64,000 nt of DNA, from the NCBI GenBank assembly GCA_051252075.1, contig JBPOFU010000001.1, forward strand, positions 186,001 through 250,000, given 5' to 3'. This stretch comes from Oceanococcus sp051252075. GTDB lineage: Bacteria > Pseudomonadota > Gammaproteobacteria > Nevskiales > Oceanococcaceae. The translations under genes and the position numbers were made by a program. The notes under the pieces are model-generated. The model did no database searches and was not told where the DNA came from. It saw nothing but the letters and a program-made list of their open reading frames with translations. Positions 16,060 to 25,913 of the stretch are shown here, one piece after another (the first letter of the stretch is position 1; each line of letters begins with the position of its first letter).

Positions 16060-17252
16060 GTGTCTTGGCCTACACTGCGTAGCGCTTTCAGGCTGCCGGA
16101 AATATCGGGAAGCACGGTGCTAATAGGCTGATTGGCCAGCTTGTTAATGCTCGATAGTGCGGCTTTGCTGGCGGCATGTTGCGTATCAAAATAGTGCTGT
16201 AGCCATTCATCTGCTTGACGCAGCGCCGCTTGAAAATTGGCGTTGTCCTCACGCAGTAAAGCGAGGCGGGCGCTTTCCAGTTGCAAGCGCAGATTTTGTC
16301 GCAAGTAGAAACCTTGCTCCGGTGGCAATAAGGCTTCTCGACGCTCAACATCACGACGCACCGAAACCAGGCTGCCCACGGCTTCGTTTAAGGACACCCA
16401 CAGGCGTTGATGCCAAGGCAGGGTTTCTGGGCCGGCGCTTAGGGTCAGCTGGGTATCAAAATTTCCGCGGTGCGTTTGTCGTGTTGGCAGGGCATCGACT
16501 TGGTCGGTCAGGCTCGCCAACTTCAATGCTAAAGCTTGAACATCTGGGAGCTGTACGGCTGCTAGGCGTGCCAATTCGCGAATAATCGCCTCGCGAACCG
16601 AGAAATACGCTGGGTCGGCCAAACTTTGTAAGCGTTCTTCTGCTAGTTTGAGCGCGATCTGGGCGCCATGGACGTCTTTTTGCAGTTGCAGCCGAGTATA
16701 CGCGACTAATAGCAAATGTTCTATTTCGGCACGTTGCCACGCCTGACGCCCGCCCTGCACTTGTGCGGCTAATTTGCCCACCGCGTCATCGAGTTTGCTG
16801 AGGTGGGCTTGATCCTGTGTTTGTAACTGCTGCACGGACTCGATCTGACGGTCGAGTTTGTTGCTGCGCTCGCTCATACCATCAAACCACTGGTTGCGGC
16901 CCTTGCTGTCGATGCGAACTTCCGCCAGTTGTTGTTTGATCGCAGATAAATCTTGGGTCGCTGCAAAGCTCTGCTGCTGCAAGTTTTGGCTGAACAAATA
17001 GCCGCCCGCGCTTGCGCCGATCACGGCGACGAAAGCCAATAGCGACAACATGAGTGCGATTACACCGCTGCGTGACGGTGCGGCATGGCTATGGATGACG
17101 GATTGGGGTTGCAGCGATGAGCTTGCTGTGGATTCTGCTTCAGCGGTTTCCACCACCGAACTGGGATCTGGCTCCTGCTGAGGCGTTTTGTCCATTTGCT
17201 CGGGCTCGGCCTGCTCTGGCGATTCGCTGGGTTTGGATGTTTCGTCAGTCAT
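16056..17252 (-). CDS. hemX: HemX-type membrane protein of the haem operon
   Basis: 398 residues. The N-terminus is an acidic, low-complexity stretch of about 60 residues rich in Glu, Ser, Pro and Gln (EQAEPEQMDKTPQQEPDPSS). A single membrane segment follows (GVIALMLSLLAFVAVIGASAGGYLF), then a largely helical periplasmic domain with coiled-coil character (SNKLDRQIESVQQLQTQDQAHLSKL). The YYF-type HemX region is visible as LPWHQRLWVSLNEAVGSLVSVRR and LLPPEQGFYLRQNLRLQLESARLALLR. Often annotated as a uroporphyrinogen-III C-methyltransferase, but it lacks methyltransferase motifs. It overlaps hemD by eight bases and hemY by four. Confidence 0.92.
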   Translation of the reverse strand: MTDETSKPSESPEQAEPEQMDKTPQQEPDPSSVVETAEAESTASSSLQPQSVIHSHAAPSRSGVIALMLSLLAFVAVIGASAGGYLFSQNLQQQSFAATQDLSAIKQQLAEVRIDSKGRNQWFDGMSERSNKLDRQIESVQQLQTQDQAHLSKLDDAVGKLAAQVQGGRQAWQRAEIEHLLLVAYTRLQLQKDVHGAQIALKLAEERLQSLADPAYFSVREAIIRELARLAAVQLPDVQALALKLASLTDQVDALPTRQTHRGNFDTQLTLSAGPETLPWHQRLWVSLNEAVGSLVSVRRDVERREALLPPEQGFYLRQNLRLQLESARLALLREDNANFQAALRQADEWLQHYFDTQHAASKAALSSINKLANQPISTVLPDISGSLKALRSVGQDT

Positions 17253-17985
17253 GCTTCCACTCTTTGAGGGCCGTCAATATTGCCTGATCGCTCATGCTCG
17301 GCAGGGCTTGTAGCTGTCCTGCATAGCCTAGCTGGCTAGCCAGTTTACACAGCCGCGTGCTGGCGACAAGCGTGTCCAGGAGTAGGCCAGATTCGAGTTG
17401 ATGTTTTTGCATAAGTTCCTGCCAGCGGCGTAGCCCAAAACCGCTGCTGAACACGGCTATGGGCGTGGATCGTGTTATCTCCGCTAGGATTGCGGCAGAG
17501 ACCGGTTCCGCTTGACGCTGATAGAGCAGCAATTTCTCGACCTGACAGCCGCGTGCGAGCAGTTGGCGTTTGAGTTGGCGACGCCCACCGCGCCCGGCCA
17601 TTATCGCGATACTGCCTTGCCACAGCGGCGCTTGTGGGTCTTCCATTAAAGATTCGCTGCTGCTGCGCGGGGCCTGCCAATCCACTGGCCAATGTGCCTC
17701 GCGGAGCTTGCGTGCGGTGGCCTCGCCGATAGCCGCTATGCGTGGCCCCGGTACCTTAGACCATAGCTTCAAGGCCGCATCCACCGCGTGCTGACTGGTA
17801 AAAATCATCCATTGGGCAGCACTCGCCCATTGCAGCAGCGCAGCGCTAGGTGGGCGCGTTGGCGGATCAATCCGGATTAAGGGCACGCGCATGACGCTAT
17901 ACCCCGCAGCCTCCAAAAATTGGGCGCTACGTTCCAGTTGTGGCTGAGGCCGCGTGAGCAGGACAGGGCGGGCGCAAGTGTTCAA
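17245..17985 (-). CDS. hemD: Uroporphyrinogen-III synthase HemD
   Basis: HemD cyclises hydroxymethylbilane to uroporphyrinogen III. The 246-residue protein shows the family pattern: VLLTRPQPQLERSAQFLEAAGY at the N-terminus, WMIFTSQHAVDAAL, RIAAIGEATARKLRE, AIMAGRGGRRQLKRQLLARG and IAVFSSGFGLRRWQEL. Start is TTG, placed immediately after the hemC stop (TAA directly followed by TTG), so translation is presumably coupled to hemC. No in-frame ATG lies early enough to keep the conserved N-terminus. It overlaps hemX by eight bases. Confidence 0.95.
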   Translation of the reverse strand: MNTCARPVLLTRPQPQLERSAQFLEAAGYSVMRVPLIRIDPPTRPPSAALLQWASAAQWMIFTSQHAVDAALKLWSKVPGPRIAAIGEATARKLREAHWPVDWQAPRSSSESLMEDPQAPLWQGSIAIMAGRGGRRQLKRQLLARGCQVEKLLLYQRQAEPVSAAILAEITRSTPIAVFSSGFGLRRWQELMQKHQLESGLLLDTLVASTRLCKLASQLGYAGQLQALPSMSDQAILTALKEWKHD

Positions 17986-18906
17986 TTATGTTGAGGCGAC
18001 TAAGCGTTGCAGTATGGCGTGGCCGCCCGCAGCCAGTAGGTTCTCGCCCAATTGCTGGCCCAGCGCTTCGGCTTGATCCAGCGGCGCGCGGCCTTCGTCA
18101 CGCAAAGTCTCTCCGTTGTTGGGGTCGCCCATCAAGGCACGCAAATGGATAGTCTCACCGTCGATTTCCGCATAGGCGGCAACCGGTGTTTGGCAACTGC
18201 TGCCCATACATTGTCCAACGGCGCGTTCGGCGCGCACGCGGATGGCACTGATATCGTGCTGTAAGCCTTGGATAAGCTCACGAGTGGTCTTGTCTTCCAA
18301 GCGACATTCAATACCTAAAGCGCCTTGGCCTATCGCTGGCAACATTTCTTCGGGTTCAAGTGTATGGTCGATTCGGTGCTCATACTGCATGCGCTTCAGC
18401 CCAGAAGCCGCGAGCAATATGGCGTCGTAATGCCCATCATCCAGCTTTTGCATGCGCGTTTGAATATTGCCGCGTAACAGTTTGATTTTGAGATCGGGGC
18501 GTTGGTTGACCAATTGCAGTTGGCGGCGTTGGCTGGCGGTGCCAACACAGGCACCTAGTGCCAAATCGCTCACTGCTTTGACACCCAATAACGCGTCACG
18601 CGGATCATGTCGTTCCATGATGACAGGTAGGCCCAAGCCATCAGGAAAACTCCCCGGCACATCTTTCATGGAATGTACGGCGATGTCAGCATCGCCGGCC
18701 AGCAATGCCAGCTCCAATTCTTTGACAAACAAGCCTTTTCCGCCAATTTTCGACAATGAGGATTGCAGCCATTCATCGCCCTTGGTCTGCATGGGCAAGA
18801 TGTCAATTTCAAGCTGAGGATGTAGGGCGCGTAAGCGCTCAGCAACAAAGTCAGCTTGCCAGCGCGCCAATGGGCTGCGGCGGGTAGCGATACGAATTAA
18901 GGGCAT
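17986..18906 (-). CDS. hemC: Hydroxymethylbilane synthase (porphobilinogen deaminase) HemC
   Basis: HemC joins four porphobilinogen molecules into hydroxymethylbilane. The 306-residue protein has IATRRSPLARWQADFV, VHSMKDVP (79-85), GTASQRRQLQL, and Cys238 in GSSCQTPVAAYAE, the residue that carries the dipyrromethane cofactor. Full length. It lies 15 bases downstream of algR, so haem synthesis may be co-transcribed with the two-component system, an arrangement also seen in Pseudomonas. Confidence 0.97.
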   Translation of the reverse strand: MPLIRIATRRSPLARWQADFVAERLRALHPQLEIDILPMQTKGDEWLQSSLSKIGGKGLFVKELELALLAGDADIAVHSMKDVPGSFPDGLGLPVIMERHDPRDALLGVKAVSDLALGACVGTASQRRQLQLVNQRPDLKIKLLRGNIQTRMQKLDDGHYDAILLAASGLKRMQYEHRIDHTLEPEEMLPAIGQGALGIECRLEDKTTRELIQGLQHDISAIRVRAERAVGQCMGSSCQTPVAAYAEIDGETIHLRALMGDPNNGETLRDEGRAPLDQAEALGQQLGENLLAAGGHAILQRLVAST

Positions 18907-18921
18907 GGGGGTCCGTTAAAA

Positions 18922-19680
18922 CTAGTTTTGGGCGTTTTTGAATAGCAGTCGACGAATTTCAGCCAGACGGCGACGGCTAACCGGCAGTTTATCGTTGCAG
19001 TGACGCAAGCTGAGCTGTGCGCCGTGCAAACCTTGATTATCGCTGCGTTCCAATCCAACGATATAACTGGTGTTGACCAAAATCTTACGATGGATACGCA
19101 GAAATGGAGGCACCAAGTCGTCTTCTAAGTGACGTAGAGACTCTTCAATCAAAACGTCACCCTGCAAATGGTAGACCGTGGTGTACTTTTGGTCAGCAAG
19201 AAAATAAATAATATCTTCAACAGGGATGCGTAGCTGCCCGTCGCGGGTGTTGGCGACAATATGGCTGCGGCCGTTACTCGTGGAATCGGATTGTTTTTGC
19301 TGCAGTGCTGCCAATTGAGCTTTGCTGGGGCGGCGGGCATTTTGTAAAGCATCGCCGAGCTTTTCACGCTTGATCGGTTTCAGCAAATAGCCGCTGGCGA
19401 TGGTGTCAAAAGCCGAAATGGCATGCTCGGAAAAAGCGGTGGTGAAAATAACAGCAGGTGGCAGACGCACTTGATTGAGAGCCCTGGCCACTTGTAAGCC
19501 ATCCATACCCGGCATGCGGATGTCCAATAGCACGACGTCTGGTTCTAATTCATTGATTAGGTTTAGGGCGTTTTGCCCATCACCTGTCTGGCCTACGACT
19601 TCGTAGCCAGGAAATTGCTCGACTAAGGCACACAGGCGTTCACGGGCGAGAACTTCGTCGTCAACTATCAGAATTTTCAT
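18922..19680 (-). CDS. algR: LytTR-type response regulator AlgR
   Basis: 252 residues: a receiver domain with the acidic pair near DDE (7-9) and phosphoacceptor Asp53 in LLDIRMPGMDG, plus the conserved Lys in LLKPIKREKL. A LytTR DNA-binding domain follows (about 145-250) with IPVEDIIYFLADQKYTTVYH and FLRIHRKILVNTSYI. In Pseudomonas AlgR controls alginate, pili and virulence genes; the targets here are unknown. Its start overlaps the end of the sensor gene by four bases (ATGA). Confidence 0.94.
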   Translation of the reverse strand: MKILIVDDEVLARERLCALVEQFPGYEVVGQTGDGQNALNLINELEPDVVLLDIRMPGMDGLQVARALNQVRLPPAVIFTTAFSEHAISAFDTIASGYLLKPIKREKLGDALQNARRPSKAQLAALQQKQSDSTSNGRSHIVANTRDGQLRIPVEDIIYFLADQKYTTVYHLQGDVLIEESLRHLEDDLVPPFLRIHRKILVNTSYIVGLERSDNQGLHGAQLSLRHCNDKLPVSRRRLAEIRRLLFKNAQN

Positions 19681-20708
19681 ATCGGTACACGCAGTAGTGC
19701 GCGATATTCCCCCTGCTCTAGCCTCGTATCGAGGCGGGCACGATCATCGTATAACAAACGCAGGCGTTGGCGAATATTGTCCAGCGCAATGTGATTGCCT
19801 TCGGATTTCAACTCTTCGGCAGGCAAGGGATTGCAAACTTCGATACACAAATCAGCCTTGTCCCTAGCAACCCGCACGCGCAAATCGCCTCCTTCCGGTA
19901 GCTGTTCTATACCGTGGTAGACCGCATTCTCCAGCAGTGGTTGCAAACACAACAGAGGCAACTGTACGGATTGGGTATCGACTTCTATGTCCCAATGCTG
20001 TCGCAGGCGGGGGCCCAGACGAAGCTGTTCAATACGCAAGTAGGTTTGCCCGTATTCCAATTCTTCACTCAAACTGCTCCAAGGCGCTCGATTTTTCAAA
20101 ATCGCGCGAAACAATTCCGACAAATCTTCTATCAGGCGTTCGGCTTCCTCTGGGCGCGTTGGTATAAGCGCGGCTACGCTGTTCAAGCTATTGAAGAAAA
20201 AATGAGGCCGTATGCGTGCTTGTAAGGAAGCAAAGCGCGCTTCAGCTGAGGCTTGCACTTGCCGCCGCCAAGCGTGCATGACATAAAAGTAACGCAGCAC
20301 CGCTGCAGCCAGTATGGAGCAGATCAAACTGTTGCGAATGACAAAAAGCACATGAGACTGCGGACCCAAAAAGCCTTCCCATTGCAGAAAACGCCCGACC
20401 TGAAAAGCCAGCTCACTTACTAAAAAGGTAATGCTTATCAGCACTGCGAAGGCAAAGCCAGCGACGAAAGTGTGTGAACGTTGCAGTAAGCGTGTGCGTA
20501 GCCAGCACAATGCGGCGGCGGACAGCAGGCAAATCCAATGCAGATACAAGGACACCACAATAATGCGTGGTCCAATGATGAGCTCATGGCTGCTGGAGGC
20601 CAAAACCAACAACAACGCCGCGATTTGGCTGATCAGCAGCAAGCTCAAAACGGCCGGAGTACGGCAGAAGTCGGGTAAGAAACTTTCATTGGTTTCGGGC
20701 TGGATCAT
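19677..20708 (-). CDS. algZ: AlgZ/FimS (LytS-type) sensor histidine kinase
   Basis: About 343 residues from the ATG at 20708 (MIQPETNESFLPDFC), which has GGAATA just upstream. Several membrane helices come first (AVLSLLLISQIAALLLVLASS, IIVVSLYLHWICLLSAAAL, and others). A His_kinase domain follows with the phosphoacceptor box RIRPHFFFNSLNSVAALI and a HATPase region with LLENAVYHGIEQLPEGG. The phosphoacceptor histidine is in the LytS-type H box. The open frame extends to 20951, but that portion is antisense to the cyclase gene and not hydrophobic; the shorter start is the normal N-terminus. Partner of AlgR. Confidence 0.92.
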   Translation of the reverse strand: MIQPETNESFLPDFCRTPAVLSLLLISQIAALLLVLASSSHELIIGPRIIVVSLYLHWICLLSAAALCWLRTRLLQRSHTFVAGFAFAVLISITFLVSELAFQVGRFLQWEGFLGPQSHVLFVIRNSLICSILAAAVLRYFYVMHAWRRQVQASAEARFASLQARIRPHFFFNSLNSVAALIPTRPEEAERLIEDLSELFRAILKNRAPWSSLSEELEYGQTYLRIEQLRLGPRLRQHWDIEVDTQSVQLPLLCLQPLLENAVYHGIEQLPEGGDLRVRVARDKADLCIEVCNPLPAEELKSEGNHIALDNIRQRLRLLYDDRARLDTRLEQGEYRALLRVPI

Positions 20709-20789
20709 TATTCCAGCATAGTGCAGCGGACATAGTTTTGGCAGTACCTGCTTAAGCTGGGTTTGTTGCCTGCCGATAACAGGCTTAAC

Positions 20790-21725
20790 ATGTGCAGTCC
20801 CGAGTTGGAGTACGCAACCCCAGTGAGCCGCGAAACGGTACAAGCCGCGATCATGTTTGCCGATGTGGCAGGCAGCACGCGCCTGTATTCGGAACTTGGT
20901 GATGAGCGCGCTAGCACTGCGGTGAACCGCTGTTTGGAGTTTCTCAACCAAGTGGCGATGCAGTTCAGTGGCCGCAAAATCAAAACCATAGGCGACGAAA
21001 TCATGTGCCGCTTCCCCGATGCGGACAGTGCGGTGAATGCTGCATTAGAGATGCAGCGGGGCATGGCGCAGGTGCCGCGTGGTTTAGACGTGCCGCTGAA
21101 GATCAAAATTGGTTTGCATTTCGGCCCGATGTTGGAGGCCGGTGGCGATGTATTCGGCGACGCGGTGAATATCGCTGCACGCATGACCTCTATTGCGCGT
21201 GCTGATCAAATCATACTCACCGAATCGACCACTAAGCACTTGGCCGACGAGTTGCAGCAAGCCACGCGCCAATTCGATGCCGCCCCTGTGAAGGGGATTA
21301 AAGGTTTAGTGCACATATGCGAAGTGGTTTGGGAAGACCAAAATGTCACCGCGATGTTGACGACTCCGGTGGGCGGATTGGGTGCCAATTCTCAGTCGCT
21401 ACGTCTGAAATGCCAGCAACGCAGCATCATTCTGCAGGCAGGGGATAATCCCTGTGTGCTTGGGCGCGATCTTGAGTGTGGCTTTATCGTGCCCAGTGAA
21501 TACGCCAGTCGCCGCCATGCCGTCATTGAACATCGGCGCGGGAAATTCGTGCTGATCGACCAAAGCACAAACGGTACCTACGTTCGTGTGAACGGTGAGT
21601 CTACTAGCAGTGAGATGTATTTACGCCGCGAAGAATTGCCGTTGTTAGGTAGCTCCGGCCTGATCGGGCTGGGCGCATCTTTGGAAGTGGTTGACGAGTT
21701 CGCTGTGCAATTCGATTGTTTATAA
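20790..21725 (+). CDS. Class III adenylate/guanylate cyclase with C-terminal FHA domain
   Basis: 311 residues. A class III cyclase domain (about 15-190) has metal ligands Asp25 (MFADVAGSTRLYSELGD) and Asp69 (KTIGDEIMCRF), and the transition-state pair Asn127 and Arg131 (GDAVNIAARM), so catalysis looks intact. A forkhead-associated domain follows (about 225-290: VLGRDLECGFIVPSEYASRRHAVIE and LIDQSTNGTYV), which reads phosphothreonine. No membrane segment, so it is likely cytosolic and controlled by a phosphoprotein. ATG 20790 is chosen over a TTG nine codons upstream. Divergent from algZ. cAMP versus cGMP product cannot be told here. Confidence 0.9.
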   Translation: MCSPELEYATPVSRETVQAAIMFADVAGSTRLYSELGDERASTAVNRCLEFLNQVAMQFSGRKIKTIGDEIMCRFPDADSAVNAALEMQRGMAQVPRGLDVPLKIKIGLHFGPMLEAGGDVFGDAVNIAARMTSIARADQIILTESTTKHLADELQQATRQFDAAPVKGIKGLVHICEVVWEDQNVTAMLTTPVGGLGANSQSLRLKCQQRSIILQAGDNPCVLGRDLECGFIVPSEYASRRHAVIEHRRGKFVLIDQSTNGTYVRVNGESTSSEMYLRREELPLLGSSGLIGLGASLEVVDEFAVQFDCL

Positions 21726-21764
21726 GCCCACTGCTCAAGGTCTAGAAAGTCTGTTTGTTATTAT

Positions 21765-21803
21765 CCGCCCCCTTATTCTCGGGGTTTGCACCCCGCTGGG
21801 CGG
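21765..21803 (+). promoter_or_regulatory. Nested hairpin in the argH leader
   Basis: CCGCCC (21765-21770) pairs with GGGCGG (21798-21803) around an inner hairpin CGGGG-TTTGCA-CCCCG (21780-21795). The outer 3' arm contains the GGCGGA that serves as the argH ribosome-binding site ten bases before the ATG, so the structure could mask it. It could equally be the weak terminator of the cyclase gene, though no T-tract follows. Confidence 0.4.
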
Positions 21804-21812
21804 AAAACAAAT

Positions 21813-23195
<1,383 letters not shown>

Positions 23196-23276
23196 TGGCA
23201 CGCCTTCAAGAAATGCGGAATCGAGACGTATCCGATGCAAGTGCGTAGATGCTTCGAGTGAGATTTGGCGAGTGGC

Positions 23277-23375
23277 GATCTGCTTTGAGGTGCTCAGGAT
23301 CGCTGTGAACCCGTCCATGGGCGCTATGACGCGAACGTCCTGTTCGCGACATTCCTGAACACCTCAAAACAGATC
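23277..23375. repeat. 99-bp imperfect palindromic intergenic element between argH and purT
   Basis: Terminal arms of 23 bases (23277-23299 and 23353-23375) are inverted copies with 21 matches. The core holds a second perfect hairpin, CGCGAAC (23330-23336) pairing with GTTCGCG (23342-23348), and a short CCC-TGGG pair. The whole can fold into a branched stem. No coding potential. It looks like a REP/MITE-type extragenic palindrome rather than a terminator, since there is no T-run. Confidence 0.65.
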
Positions 23376-23411
23376 ACCCAAGTCCGAGCTGAGCCAGTTC
23401 AGGAGAAAGTA

Positions 23412-24590
23412 ATGGAAAAAATTGGAACCCCCTTGTCAAAAACCGCGACGCGGGTGATGTTGCTGGGCAGTGGCGAGTTGGGCAAAGAGGTGGCGATAGA
23501 GCTGCAGCGCTTTGGGGTGGAGGTGATAGCAGTGGATCGCTATGCCGATGCACCAGCGATGCAGGTAGCGCATCGTAGTCATGTGATTGATATGTTGGAT
23601 GCTGCGGTGTTGCGGGCGACGATCGAGGTGGAGAAGCCGGATTTGATCGTGCCCGAGATTGAAGCTATCCACACGCCGACTTTGCAGGCTTTGGAGTCAG
23701 AGGGTTTCTCGGTGATTCCGACTGCCCTGGCAGCCCGTTTGACCATGGATCGCGAAGGTATACGCCGACTGGCAGCAGAGGAGTTGGGCTTGCCCACTTC
23801 GCCGTACCGCTTTGTTGATACTTTTGAAGATTTCGCCGCTGCGGTGGAGCAAATTGGTATTCCTTGCGTGGTCAAACCGGTGATGAGCTCATCGGGCAAA
23901 GGTCAATCCTTAATTCGTGAGTCAGCGGATGTACAAAAAGCTTGGGATTACGCTCAATCTGGCGGTCGTGCGGGCCAGGGTCGGGTGATTGTTGAAGGCT
24001 TTGTTAATTTTGATTACGAAATCACCTTGCTCTCATTGCGCCATAGCGGTGGGACCGATTTTTGCGACCCGATTGGCCATACCCAAGTCGACGGCGATTA
24101 CCGTGAGTCTTGGCAACCCCAAGCAATGAGTCCGTTGGCCTTACAAGCCGCACAAGAGCAGGCGAAAAAAGTGACCGATGCATTGGGAGGGCGTGGCATT
24201 TTTGGTGTGGAATTGTTTGTGCAAGGCGATCAAGTATGGTTTTCTGAAGTCTCGCCACGCCCGCACGATACCGGCTTAGTTACCCTTATTTCTCAGGATT
24301 TATCGGAGTTTTCCCTGCACGTTCGTGCCATTTTAGGATTGCCGGTTCCCAATATTCAGCAGCATGGCCCGGCGGCATCCTGTGCGCTGTTGCTGGAAGG
24401 TGATCAGCACGCACCCAGTTTTAGTGGTTTGGCGGAATCTTTGTCGCAGCCGGATACGCAAATACGTCTATTCGGTAAGCCTGCTGTGCAGGGCCGCAGG
24501 CGTATGGGCGTGGCCTTGGCGCGCGGCGCTAGCATTGATGAAGCGCGCGAGAAAGCACGCCGCGCCTGTGCCGCTATTAGTGCCGATTAG
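23412..24590 (+). CDS. purT: Formate-dependent phosphoribosylglycinamide formyltransferase PurT
   Basis: PurT makes formyl-GAR from GAR, formate and ATP in purine synthesis, the folate-independent alternative to PurN. The 392-residue ATP-grasp protein shows VMLLGSGELGKEVAIELQR, ADRYADAPAMQVAHRSHVI-type N-terminal sequence, CVVKPVMSSSGKGQS (ATP loop), WFSEVSPRPHDTGLVTLISQ and the C-terminal GRRRMGVALARG. AGGAGA precedes the ATG. Full length. Its stop overlaps by four bases the end of the convergent small lipoprotein gene. Confidence 0.97.
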   Translation: MEKIGTPLSKTATRVMLLGSGELGKEVAIELQRFGVEVIAVDRYADAPAMQVAHRSHVIDMLDAAVLRATIEVEKPDLIVPEIEAIHTPTLQALESEGFSVIPTALAARLTMDREGIRRLAAEELGLPTSPYRFVDTFEDFAAAVEQIGIPCVVKPVMSSSGKGQSLIRESADVQKAWDYAQSGGRAGQGRVIVEGFVNFDYEITLLSLRHSGGTDFCDPIGHTQVDGDYRESWQPQAMSPLALQAAQEQAKKVTDALGGRGIFGVELFVQGDQVWFSEVSPRPHDTGLVTLISQDLSEFSLHVRAILGLPVPNIQQHGPAASCALLLEGDQHAPSFSGLAESLSQPDTQIRLFGKPAVQGRRRMGVALARGASIDEAREKARRACAAISAD

Positions 24591-24802
24591 TGGGGCGCTG
24601 CCTCCGGCCGTTGCTGTAGTCGGGACAGGCTTTCTTCCTGACTCAGTTGGGCCTCGCGCATGCAGGAATCGTACAGTGGGTCAGTGCTCGGAAAATTATC
24701 TTTGCAGTGCTGCTCACGCATATCGCTGGTCGAATCATAAATTTGTTGACTGCTACAAGCGCTCAGCGTTAAGCCAGCCATAAGTGCGAGTCGGTTCATC
24801 AT
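24587..24802 (-). CDS. Small putative lipoprotein
   Basis: A 71-residue protein starting MMNRLALMAGLTLSACSSQQ. The lipobox LSAC gives lipidation near residue 16. The mature part is hydrophilic with two cysteines (REQHCKDNF, YDSCMREAQ) that could form a disulfide. GGAG lies seven bases before the ATG at 24802, which fixes the start; a longer frame to 24937 runs through DUF924 and is unlikely. It follows DUF924 by ten bases in the same direction and ends inside the purT stop region. Unknown function. Confidence 0.75.
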   Translation of the reverse strand: MMNRLALMAGLTLSACSSQQIYDSTSDMREQHCKDNFPSTDPLYDSCMREAQLSQEESLSRLQQRPEAAPH

Positions 24803-24812
24803 AGATTTTCTC

Positions 24813-25358
24813 CTAAAAGCTAGAGCCAGGTTGTTGTAAGAAGGCATGTTCTTCGACACTGCTTTCCCGGCCGAGAATGCTATTGCGATGCGGGTAACGG
24901 CCAAAGCGGTCGATGATGGCCTTGTGGCGTAATTCAAAATCCAAATTCCCCTCCATCCCCGGTTTGGAAAACAACGCTACGGCGGTGCGGTGAATTATTT
25001 CCGATTCGCTGTGCATATAGGGCATGTACAGAAAGGCGCGTTGTTGTGACGACAGCTTTAGATCATCCCCCTGCGCAACGGCTTCCTGTGCCAGTGCCAG
25101 CGCTAAAGCATCTTGTGCAAATGATTTGGCGTGGTTGCGATAGATGTTGCGAGAAAACTGGTCCAACACAATGATTTCGGCAAGGCGGCCTTGCGCTGAT
25201 GCGCGCCAGGCGAACAATTCGCACGCAACGGCAGCTGCATGTACAAGACCAAAGCGCTCGGCGATAGTTTTGTCCAGTTCAACATCCTTAACCCACCATT
25301 GCTGAGTACTGAGTTCTTCGAACCAAAAGTGCAAAATATCGGCGGTAGAAGTTGTCAT
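24813..25358 (-). CDS. DUF924 family protein
   Basis: A 181-residue soluble, helical protein of the DUF924 (YPO...-like) family. Landmarks are ILHFWFEEL, WWVKDVELDKTIAERFG, GRLAEIIVLDQFSRNIYRN, YMPYMHSES and HRNSILGR-S--EE-FL. No function is established for the family. It overlaps the preceding unknown gene by four bases (ATGA) and is followed by the small lipoprotein, so three genes form one short operon divergent from typA. Confidence 0.88.
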   Translation of the reverse strand: MTTSTADILHFWFEELSTQQWWVKDVELDKTIAERFGLVHAAAVACELFAWRASAQGRLAEIIVLDQFSRNIYRNHAKSFAQDALALALAQEAVAQGDDLKLSSQQRAFLYMPYMHSESEIIHRTAVALFSKPGMEGNLDFELRHKAIIDRFGRYPHRNSILGRESSVEEHAFLQQPGSSF

Positions 25359-25792
25359 AAATCACCTTTATTAGTGAAAAAGTGTGCGCGATAATCGCTA
25401 ATGTCCGGCTGCTCGGTGTACAGGGTTTGCACAAAGCAATTGCGTTCAAACCAAAGCACTTCCATATCCCACAAACAAAACGAATATTGCTGTTCAGCGC
25501 GTTGCCAGCCGCCTTGTTTGAATACATCTACGTCGACAAACAGCTCGTTGTCGTTGCCCCAATACGCAAGCACCAAATAGTCCAAAATGACTCCGCGATG
25601 AAAGATGGCAAAGCTTGGTGTTAAAGCCCAAGTTAGGGTTTTTCGGCTTTTCATTTCCTTAAGTTGAGCGAGAAAGGGTGCCGTATCGATGGCCTCTGAA
25701 CTTGCAGTTATGACATACAACTTGCAGCCATCAATGTCGTGGCGTGGATGGGCGGCGTTGGTGGGCCGCGGCCGAAAGTTTTGTGGTTTCAT
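25355..25792 (-). CDS. Hypothetical protein upstream of DUF924
   Basis: A 145-residue soluble protein from ATG 25792 (MKPQNFRPRPTNAAHPRHDI). The frame stays open to 25945, but that part overlaps the typA start region and lacks conserved character. Visible features are an aromatic-rich centre (WALTPSFAIFHRGVILDYLVLAYWGN) and a C-terminal WDMEVLWFERNCFVQTLY. No signal peptide or membrane helix. I do not recognise the family. First gene of the operon with DUF924, overlapping it by four bases. Confidence 0.65.
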   Translation of the reverse strand: MKPQNFRPRPTNAAHPRHDIDGCKLYVITASSEAIDTAPFLAQLKEMKSRKTLTWALTPSFAIFHRGVILDYLVLAYWGNDNELFVDVDVFKQGGWQRAEQQYSFCLWDMEVLWFERNCFVQTLYTEQPDISDYRAHFFTNKGDL

Positions 25793-25913
25793 AGCAACAT
25801 AATTGCGGTCTTTTGGGGTAATGGTCAATACGGAAAAGCTGGCCACAAATTGACCGCTCGGGTAGACTTCGCCGCCATTTTGCCTGGATACAGGCGCTGC
25901 CCGTCCCAACACC

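Noticed and set aside
16056..17252. HemX as uroporphyrinogen-III methyltransferase
   Set aside because: No SAM-binding or methyltransferase motifs; it is a membrane protein with a helical domain.
20709..20951. Extended N-terminus of AlgZ
   Set aside because: Runs antisense into the cyclase start and precedes the normal membrane segment with non-conserved sequence.
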